64,000 bases of DNA from Mytilus californianus (lineage: Eukaryota > Mollusca > Bivalvia > Mytilida > Mytilidae): positions 109,427,640-109,491,639 of the forward strand of contig NW_026262712.1 of assembly GCF_021869535.1 (NCBI RefSeq), given 5' to 3'. The notes under the pieces were generated by a model. It did not search any database and was not told the origin of the DNA. It worked only from the letters and a program-made list of their open reading frames with translations. How positions within the stretch are numbered: the stretch's first letter is position 1; every line of letters starts with the position of its first letter. Below are positions 35,896 through 46,700 of this stretch, in pieces. A program made the position numbers and the translations under genes.

Positions 35896-36242
35896 AATAA
35901 TAGCCAACGATAAATCTTACGAGGCGATGGATCATATAAATATGATACACTACATTACAAAATATAATATATATATAATAAGCTAATAATAAGTCTAAAA
36001 GGGTACAACATCACCAACAAAATAGTAAAATCATGAACAAATATTAAATATTTCGGATATCAAGATCATTATTTCAGTTTGACTACCACAGGTCAAGATA
36101 AGAATCATTTGACATCTTACTGATGAAGGATATTAATTATCCGAAACATTTAATATTTGTTCATGATTTCACTATTTTTGTGGTGATGTTGTACTCTTTT
36201 AGACTTGCTTATTATATATATATATATGGAATAGAATGTGTT

Positions 36243-36573
36243 ATTTAAGAAATAATTCATGCAAGCCAAAGATTTGTTGTAAAATTTCACATGGCCTGGG
36301 CCGTTATATTCGAATTTTGTCTCGAGCGTTAGCGAATATAACGGCCAAGGTCATGTGAAAATGATAACATATCTATAGATATAAGAAGATGTGGTATGAG
36401 TGCTATGGCTTGCATGAATTATTTCGATTCTAATAGGACAAATACGGTAATTTGAAAAACTGAAGCGAAGGTTAGATTGCCGTGTGTATGGCTGTTCTAT
36501 TCTACACTCGGTAAGATAAAAGCTAGAAATCTCAAATAAATCTAAGGCTAGCATGAATTATTTCTTAAATAAA
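36243..36573. repeat. foldback element with inner hairpin
   Basis: Outer arms: 'tatttaagaaataattcatgc' (36243) and 'gcatgaattatttcttaaata' (right end about 36573). Inner hairpin at 36289-36357: 'acatggcctgggccgttata ttcg' against 'cgaatataacggccaaggtc atgt'. Confidence 0.7.
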
Positions 36574-39500
36574 GATTAGAATAAATGTGTTCAATCCTTA
36601 TAGTTCTTAACCCAAACATTTTTTTTCGTTGGCTACTATTTACTGTCAGATCAACAGTTAACATGTCGTAACTAAGGAGTGAGCCGCCATGTTGACTTGC
36701 TGAAATCCATGACCTACACCAAAACTCCATTTTAATGCTATATTATCCTAATTTAGAGCGTACACGTAACGGAATATTCTTCAGCTCGAGAATTTTCATT
36801 CGTTAATGCGTCAAGAGCATTCATGAAATTTCGCGGAATTTTATTTTATTTTGATTTTATACATTTTTTAAGATCTTATGCATTAATTCTTTTTGTTATG
36901 CATTAGAATAGGAATAACGGTTCTGTAGGTTTTTTTCAATTTCAATTTGACCACAACGAAATCCACAGAGTGTTTGCACATAGGTTACGATACATGTGGA
37001 TTTATGTGGGAGGTAAATAGTAACAGCCATTAATATGTACATCTCTGAGCCTGCGTTAAGTATAGATATATCGATAATTCTATCACGCTGTTGTTTACTT
37101 TAGGTATTCGTATATTCTAATATCGACAACTGTACTTCCTATAGCAGTTTAAATACTATGGCATCTTGAAATGAGCATTGAATGATCTTAAACTAAGTGT
37201 CCAGTGTTTTTGTTACAATACACATGAGACTTGGAATAAGAAAAAAATGATGATTTTCACTGAATTCATGCATTCGAAAACAAGACTTAGTCTTAGAATT
37301 ATTTGCTTATTTTTGGGAACTACTATGTGTACATATATTCAGCAACACAAATAACCCATCCATTCTTCCCAAATAGAGTTGTTTCATAATGTCTTGCTTG
37401 CTCAAAATTTGTAAAACTCTACAATATATTAAGCATATCCACGGTGTACAGTGAAAATTTTGTTTTAGTGGTGGCAATGCGGATTTTATCCAAAAAAGTA
37501 AAACAAAATCCAAAGTCTAAGATTAGTCAGTTTCAAATTGATCAGTAGAAAAAAAAATCAAATCAGAACTGGACATTGAATATCAGTTTTCTCAATTGAA
37601 TTGTTTCATATTTTTTTTATGTTGGGGGCCTTTTACAGATATGTTCCAATTGTCGTAACCACAATCCCGTCCTCTGTTCCCCGAATGTGAACTTACGAAT
37701 AAGACTTATCACCGGGTTTGTACTTATATGAGCAAATCGACGGGTGCCACATGTGAAACAGGATCTGATAACCCTTCCGGACCACCTGAGATCATCCCTA
37801 GTTTTGTTTTAAAGGGGTCCGTGTTGCTCTTGCTTTGTTTTACGTGTTGTTCTTTGTGCTTTTTAATTTTTCAATGTCTGTGTTATTTATACCGGTAACA
37901 GTCTTGTGTATCTTTTGTCATGAAAAACGTTTCAATTTCAAAATTTCACACTCGGTCAAGTTTCAGGGTTAGAAAATTTACATGACCGATGGCTTACGAA
38001 TTTGGTGATGTCTTAGGGTTAATTAAGATTACAAATCCACTATTGTGTGATCACTTGATATATAGCCTATTAACATATTTTATAGAGTAACACGACAGGT
38101 GTCGCATGTGGAGCAGGATCTGCTAATCCTTCCTGAGCACCTGAGATCACCCCAGTTTTTGGTGGGGTTCGTGTTGCTTAGCCTTTAGTTTTCTATGTTG
38201 TGTTTTGTGAACTGTTGTTTGTCTTTTTGTCTTTTTCGTTATTTGACCTGGCGTTGTCAGTTTATTTTCGACTTATGAGTTTGAATGTCCCTTTGGTATC
38301 TTTCGCTTCTCTTTTTCTAAAAAGTCCATTTTACAACCGCCCAATATGGTTGGGGTATAGAGTCAACTTCATATCCGTCAGTCTACACGATACACATTGG
38401 TTTTGGACTCCGTTATACAGTTTGGATCGGTTTTGGTTGATTTAACTTTTATCGACCCAGAGTTTTTGGTCTAGAGACTTAAAAATTCATAAAATTTGTG
38501 TTTTCGAATGATAAAAAGAGAACCATTTGACTGATTGCTTAGAAATTTCCCAGGAATGTAACACTAAATAAAGTTTGGGATTAATTTTGTTTCATTTGCA
38601 TTTGTTCTGTAATTAAGGCCCTTGGTAGATTTGAAATTGGTGATATTTTGATTTAGGAATGACAAATTGAGAATCACATGAGGAAATAAAATGGAAATTT
38701 ACAAAAAATGTGAAGAAAAAATTAATACAATTGACCTTGACTTTAGTTGATTTTACTCGTACTGTTAGTTATGGTTGTTGATGGTTACTGGATGGGAGAA
38801 ACTTTACAAAGATGTGATCAGCGGCATACAATACAAGAGATTGGCAACTCCATTGAATAGTCATTTAATTACGACACTTACATTTTGCACCGTACTTCTT
38901 TCAGGATAAATTTAACTACCCCCTCGCCCAACAGAGCTGAGGAGGAGTATACATAATGTTTGGTTAGTTCGTCCGGTTTTTCCTTCGAATGTTCGTTCCG
39001 GCTAACCTTTACGTTAAGGTCCATACAAAAACTAGGTCATCTTGATCTATATTTTACGCATGGTGACTTTGGTTGATTTGCTTTAAGGTCCAGATCATAG
39101 CAAGTACTTGTCATGGATAAATAATAATCACATTTTGTCAGTGGAAGTGTCTTGAAAAATAACGAAGATCCATACAGGTCCATTATCTAGTAACAATTGG
39201 GAATCCGAGATAACAGATTATCAATCCGAAATCACGGATTAATTTTATTTTTGATGTGTCCCTTTATGGCTTCCGTACACATTTCCTTATTTTTATATTG
39301 AAGTATTTTTCGTTGTTTTTGGGGGATACGAATGTGATTTTTGGGAAGTCACCAGTAAAAATTCTGAAAATCTTTTTACAGAATTTGATGTTAATGACTC
39401 CAGAAATGTTGTTTCAACATTTTTACTCATTTCAATAACTTTTTTCTCCCAAAGAAAAATTATGGACTGGTGCGTTTCTTTTGTTGTTGAGAATATATAT

Positions 39501-40652
39501 TGGTTAAATCGCGTGAAGTGAACACTTTTCATACAAATTGAATGTAAAGATGGAAGAACACAGTAGACGGTAAACATTGTCGTAGTTTTGATTATTTGTT
39601 GACATTCTGTATATTGCATAGAATAAGTTAACGTCTATTTCCGTTCATAAAAATATAAGTACTTCTGTCTTAATTCATTGTTATGTTGTAATATTAGTAA
39701 TTGATAACCATATGCTGCAACGAGCCTTATTCGCTCGTTTTTCAAATCTTTGGATTGAACTGATACACATTTGTCAGTTTGTATGATCATTTCACACTTT
39801 GCATGGTCTTTACTATCTACATTCTCAAACCGCTTAAAAGAAAGAAATGCTATCACGCATGTTACATATTTGATATTCTCTGAAAGTATTTAAACCTAGT
39901 ATATTGCAGTTAAACTCTTTTTCAAACCCATTTCAGAAAACATAGAGAGGGTTTCATGTAACCAGGCTTATGCAGCAGGTCTAAGAGCATCTTTTCAGCA
40001 TTACTAATGCAAAAAGTCGTTAGGCATGGAGGTGAAATGTCGTTTGCGACCATTAAAAAAAACCGCAATGTTTCAGGATGCCAAATTAAAGTACTTGGGA
40101 ATTAAAAGGAGGGAGGTCTGAAAAAGCTGTTTTTCATAATAATGGCTGTCATGGGGCAAATATCAATATAAATGTCAACATTTGTCCTTTTAAGACCATA
40201 GTTCAAATGAAAACTGAATACAAAGATAATATCCTCCAAAAATACTACTTTTTCAAAGCTATTAACTTTTATCCCGATGACATTTCAGTCATGGTGTCTT
40301 TGGGGGAAAAAAATTGTCATTTACCTGAATGTTTGAGCCCTTGAAATCCCAGGTTTCTATTTTTACCAATGAACATTGATACCTGTTTTGTGGTATAATA
40401 CAAATAAATGGGTATAATAAGGCACTATGTCAAAAAAGGAGAAGAGACAAATAATGATCCATTAAGCACTTCACAGAAAACTCAGTATTAAGCAACACGA
40501 AATAACAAAACAAATAAAAAATAACCAAACAAACGGGAAGGATTTATGTGCTGTATAGGGGGTCATTAGTTTCTGATCCACTGACACCTGCCGAGTTAAT
40601 CTTTTTTAAAAACGATTACACCTGCTAAATAAAAATGTACATATTATTTCAG
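36574..40652. other. no host exon recognised; dispersed repeats
   Basis: Contains reversed family-B repeat copies (37730-37860, 38090-38320). The missing 5' exon(s) of the voltage-sensor gene may lie here, but nothing could be assigned; it must end two bases into a codon to fit the S1 exon. Confidence 0.4.
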
Positions 40653-40774
40653 CTCACGAATTAAGATACTTAAGATCTTAAACGGCTACCCGTTCACATT
40701 ATTGGTGGTCATTTTAATAGTGTTTGAAAGTTCTCTTCATGTGGCTGAAGTACTGATAGAACAAGACATAAGAG
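40653..40774 (+). CDS. S1 exon of voltage-sensor gene
   Basis: Acceptor attatttcag, donor ATAAGAG|GTATTC. The first base completes a codon from an unseen upstream exon. Encodes SRIKILKILNG, then the S1 helix with FESS (Glu where Hv1 has its selectivity Asp) and VAEVLIE. Leaves phase 1, as the 44106 exon requires. Confidence 0.8.
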
Positions 40775-43700
40775 GTATTCTAAAGCTAGTAACACGGATT
40801 CAATGTTGTGTATAGACAAACATATTAAGTATTGTACATTGTAAGGCTATGTCGCACAGGAATCCTTTTGTGTTATAAAATAAGACTGTGTGTCTTTATC
40901 TTTATGCTCAGGATTCTATAAACAAATGTATTATCTATTTAGAAGCTGTATAATTACGTTACATAAGTGTTTCTTATGATTCCATCATTGTGGTTGTCTA
41001 CGCTTTACATCTTAACATTTACATAATAGGTGAACAATAATTATTCATACATTCTTAAACTTTTTCATAAACTTTGAAGAACCATATAATTTTTATGAGC
41101 TTTTACAAACGCTAATTCTCAAATTATGATTATCTTTCTCTCGAATTTAAATTGACAATTAACACGTGATATTGAAACATTTATGTAAAAGGTGACTTAT
41201 TGGTGTATTTTGTATGTCGGATTATATTTTGTACATATACATATGTGCTGATTTACACATGTCACTATAATAAATAATTTACTTACTTTATAAAACTATA
41301 AATTATTATCATATGAAATAAATGTGTAATAACGATTGAAATTTTACAAATATTTTACGATCTATCTACTTTGAAAACGACATCTTCATTATGCCAATTT
41401 CAGCCATATGATGTATAATTGATTTCGTGTTGACGTTTTTACTCAGATTCAAAATTTTAATAACAAATATATAATTTTTCGAAAATCTGTAAATATAAGA
41501 ATTCATGATCAATGCGCTGTGTTTTTGAAAAATCATAAGTTATACGTATCGAAAGCAAGTGACCATCATATTTTTAACAAGAAGCAATTCATGCAAAACG
41601 TGAAGGTAACATTTCTATTATAAAAGTACTTTAAGCGACCAACAATCGATCTATTATAAAAGTAACAAAAGAAGCATTCAATTTTGAAAATACGCTTGAA
41701 ATCTCTGCTGTATTTCTGGGCCTCGGTGGCCGAGTGGTCTAAGTAGTTACTACTGTAATCACTAGCCAGTCAACACTGAGGTTGTGAGTTCGAACCCCGC
41801 TTGTGCCGGTGCACTCGACTCCAATCTTAATTGTCTAGGATTGTCAGTTTTCCTATCGAAGGTCGGTGGTTTTCTCCGGGCACTCCGGCTTCCTCCACCA
41901 ATAGAAACTGGCCGCCACGAAATAGCCCAAAAGCGGTGCTTGAAAGTGGCGTTAAAACACCAAAAAATCAAATCAAATCTGCTGTTTCTTGAGCAATTTT
42001 TGACAAGAAGATTTTATGAAAGGAATATTTTGGCTTGGTAAGAATTAAATCAGTTCTTACAGATATGTAATTTATTTAATGTGTAGCGTTTATTTAATGT
42101 GTAGCGTTTCTCGGATTAACTGTCACCAGTAGCACTCAAATTATCTAATTTCAGTTACGGTCAAACTTTTAAAATTCACACAAGAAGGTCTGTCTTTTAG
42201 AATTATCAATGGCAACGGTCGTCTTCCTTACATATACTTTAAGCAAAACATTCGACAATACAAAACAAACAAAAAAACAACAGAGTCCCTCGCCTCCCCC
42301 ACCCAATAAAAAAAACCCTCAGAATAAGGCAAACTAACAAAAAGTTAGAATAAGGACACATTAATATCTTATTCTGAAACTGTTAGGAATACTGCCATCC
42401 GAATATCTAAAAATAATACCATTCTTGTCGAAAGACACATCGGCATTAAAAATGGGCGTCACAGTTACTTTTGATAAAAAAAATGAATTCAACGGGAGAT
42501 AAGAACCTTTTGGAACAATGCAACAGTCATGACTGCACTTCATGAATACCCGAGAAAAGTATTGGAAAGAGCAGCAAAAATTTTCTGAAAAGGGTTAGAA
42601 GTTACAAAAGAGACAAATCAAAAACCAAAAAAACCAGAATTCAATTAAAAAAAAAAAAGAGTCAAATAAAAACAGACAACACCATGGCCAAATGAAAACT
42701 GACGAAAAGACAAATATAGTACACAAAACTCTTTACAAAAAACTAAACTTTGAGCAACACGAAATCCACCAAAAACCGATTAACTCCGGCGCTCCGGAAC
42801 GGTCACCAATACACCTTATAGTATCTCTATTTAGTCTAGTTCTTAAAAAAACAGCTACTTAGACAACTTCTTCTTGGGGTCTAATGTTGCAAACAAAAAG
42901 GCCATTAATAATGAGCTAAGGGAGCGTAAAGTTTAGAAAACGAACTTTTTAAAATTTTGATTGTTTAACATTTTTTTTAAAGACAAGTTAAAGTCATAAA
43001 AATGCTTTGTTTGAAGTGTTTTCAATGGTTAGAATATGTCTTTTTGAAAAGTTTTACGCATATCACAATGTTTCACCAGGGCCCTTGTAACGTGATGAAC
43101 AAGGATATTGTGGTTGATGTGCACTTTTGAGAATTATAATCACCTATAGTCTGCAAACCAAAACTTAGTGACTTTGCTTTAAATATATTTTATTGTAAAA
43201 AAATATTCAACTATTGATAGTACAGAAAACACAAACATGCCGGCGGCGTAAACTATTTGTATAAACCTTTATATTTTAGAAGGTAGAACACCTGGATGCT
43301 TCATACATGTACCTTGTATGCAGAAACATGTTACGAAGTTTCCGTCCGTCATATGTCTATTGTCCTTGACCTCATTTTCATGGTTCAGGTACTGCTTGAA
43401 AAAAAATATTATTTTTTCATGTGAATTTCTCACTTATGAGTAATAGGATAACTATATGTGGTATATGGTTTCCTTGCAACGTCTATATTTTCGTCCTCAT
43501 TTCATGGATCAGTGGTCAAGGTTAAAGTTACGTGATTAGGTCCGTTCCTCAGATACTATAAGCAGTAGGTCAACTATATTTGGTGTATGGAATGCTTGTA
43601 AGGCGTACATGTACATGTCAGTCTGTTAGATTTCATCTGACCTTGACCTCATTTTCATGGTTCATTGGTCAATTGTAAGTTTTCGTGTTTTCTGTCGGTT

Positions 43701-46700
43701 TTTTTAAAATACGTATAGCAATAGGTCAGCTATATTTGGTGCATGTAATGATTTTAAAGTGTACATGTCTGTTTGGCAGGTATCATATGCCCTTGTCCTC
43801 ATTTCTCATTGTTCATTGGTCAATATTAAGTTTTTGTGTTTTGGTCTGTTTTTCAATGACCATAAACAATAGGTCAACTATATTTGGAGTATGTTAATTC
43901 TAAGGTGTACATGTCTGTCCGTCTGACAGGGTTTGTGTGACCTTGAACTAATTGTCATGGATCCTTAAAAAAAGTTATGTTTATGTGAAACTTGTAGTTA
44001 AACCTTTATCTTTAAGACTTTCAACATAAAATCAATGGTCAGTAAAGCAAGTGAGACATTTCAGCGTGTGCACTCTTTCATATTGATAGTCTTATTTACT
44101 TTCAGACACAATTGTGGACGAATGTACAGAAGTCAAAAATTTCATCCAAAAACTGGGTTATTCGGAACACGAGCCAGTTGACACTTCTTCATTAATGAAT
44201 AAAGTTATAATTGCTACCAATAACTTCCTCAATGTCTATGATGTTACGAAAATGGATAACCAATCAAAATGTTTTCATTATTCACGTGCCTCGACCGAAG
44301 ACAAGTTAGTTTTCACTATGAATTTCATACAAGAACAGAACAGTATTGTATGTGGAACTTCAAGTGAGTTGGGACATTTTGACATAAGCCAGGTCCTAAC
44401 ACAAGAAGACCAGTTTCTCAAAGATTTAAGTCATGCTTTCCGGATATTTGCCTTGGGTATTATCATATTTATGTCAGTCGAGGTATTATTCAATTTTGCC
44501 TTGTTAATATAAGTACTTTTCAGAAATATTGATGATATTAAACCATACACAGACATATCCAAACTTCCAAGGACACATACAAATGGTCGTAATTCCCTCG
44601 AACAATCATACAATGGAACTTATAGACCGTAATTGAAACCACTTCTGTTGACAGCTTCAGAGATCAGCTAACTACAGCTTTCTCTCCAGCTTTAAATAAA
44701 CATACTCAAACCAAAACATGTACACTAAAATTATTTTGAATTTTTATAATATTTTGCCAATCACGCATGCGCAACAACATGCATTTTTTAGTATTTAAGC
44801 CTTGTTGACCCAAAGAAAAAGAAGGTTATCTACAATTGTTGAAGGAAATGGGATAGTTGTTAAATTAATCAAAACTAGAAGAACAAATAGACTGCATACA
44901 AAACAATGGCGGATTCAGGGAGACATACACCCTATATCCCCCTTTTTGATCGAAACAATATCATTTGTTTGCATAAAATTGTTTAAAAAAAAACGTTCAG
45001 TCGTAATTTTACCATTTGGACAATAATGCACCCCTTCGATGGGATCCATAGTCCGCTCCTGTAAAACATATGGAAAAGAAGTCCAGAATTATCGAAACCA
45101 GTATTAGTGTACATGTCATTGGTTGCTTTGAAAGCTACTCTTTGTTTATACGTCAAGTTGCGTAATGCTCTTGTGTGAAAAGAAATATCCAGCAGTCTTA
45201 GTTTTGAACAACTTTAAAATTCCAAATCAAAATGTGGTATTAATAGATAAGATAATATTCCTACAACCAAAAGCAATCAATTGACATGAAGGTCAATGTA
45301 TTGTCTTCAACGATTAGCTAATGCTATAAAATTGCACTAATCTCATTGATTCAATATTTTGTAAAAAGGTTTGATATAGATATATATACGCTAATTAAAC
45401 GATATAATCTATGAGGTACTACAATTCGACAATTTTTTTTTCAGACTTCACTTAGAATATTCTGTACTGGGTTTATATTTCTCAAAAGAAAAATCGAGGT
45501 ATGTATATATTGACACAGTTAATTTACATTATTAGTTACATAGTGTGTGACCTAATACGGTATATATGGGGTCAGTAAATTCCATATGGGGTGAGAGCGA
45601 AGCTCGAATCCCCATATGGAATTTACTGACCCCATATATACCGTATTACGTCACTAGCACACTATGTCACGAATTTATCTTACCGACTATCTTAACGTGT
45701 CATATTTAGACTAGTGACCTATCAAAATGAGCAAGTCTTCAATACCGTTAGCATTAAGAAACTACTTCCATTGATCATACAAAACAGATGCCAACAATAA
45801 CAACTTGTTAGCTTTAAATGTGTTTTATATGAATTTATTTCAATCTTCATCAATTACTTCGTCTGTTGAAACCTTTAAGATTTTTTCTCAGTACCGTTTT
45901 TTGTTTTTTATAAAGGGACGTAACACCACTACTAACCGTGTATTGAAATAAGCCCCGCCTCCCTACTAACCTAATATGGAATATACACGGTCTCCACGCG
46001 GACGCTTTTAACCAATCATATTCCTGGAAATGTATAGGAGGTAAGATAAATATGCATATTGGTAAAAGGAAGTTCACATTTTTTGGTAACTTACGTGAAA
46101 CGCATGCGTTCACTTTCATATCAAACTTGCCAAAACTTGAATTGTATGAAATTTACGTTTGAATTAAAAATTCTTTCATGCTGAAGTTTCCAAAAAAAAA
46201 AAAATGATTACATTGTGCTTAGTTGGCGTGTGTCATCTGTTAAGGATTATGTACCCTTTTGTTGTTTCAATGCTCAACATATGGAAATTTGAAAGAAAAT
46301 CCACAGCCTTTTTTAAACAATAAACGCTAGCACATCATGGACAAACAAATGAGTAATGTATAACATTTTAATTGCCACAAAATCCCCATTTTCTATGAAA
46401 TGCAATAAAACAATAAACAATATTGCTTTGAACGAAGATTCCCTTTGGTATATATACAAAATGGCACATCTCCATTATTCATTATCTTTGCTATTTTGAT
46501 ATTATTGCACTTTGAAAGTTTCGTAACATATATGGCAACAGAAGGGGTCATAAACCTTAAAATGACATTAGGAAGTAAACAACTCTGACCTCCTTGATAA
46601 ATGGAGAGCAGGTGTGTAAGAAAAGAAAAAAGGCCAGTATTTCATATAATTAATGTTATTGTTAAAAAGTCGGTATACAATGGAGTACTGATCTCAACAG

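Noticed and set aside
41718..41810. A functional tRNA-Leu/Ser gene
   Set aside because: The promoter boxes are present but the fold is degenerate, and the sequence continues into a SINE body with tail and target-site duplication.
43685..43897. Hydrophobic frame, and similar frames at 59325-59636
   Set aside because: Both lie in the same dispersed mollusc repeat; the shared peptide follows from the repeat, not from a gene.
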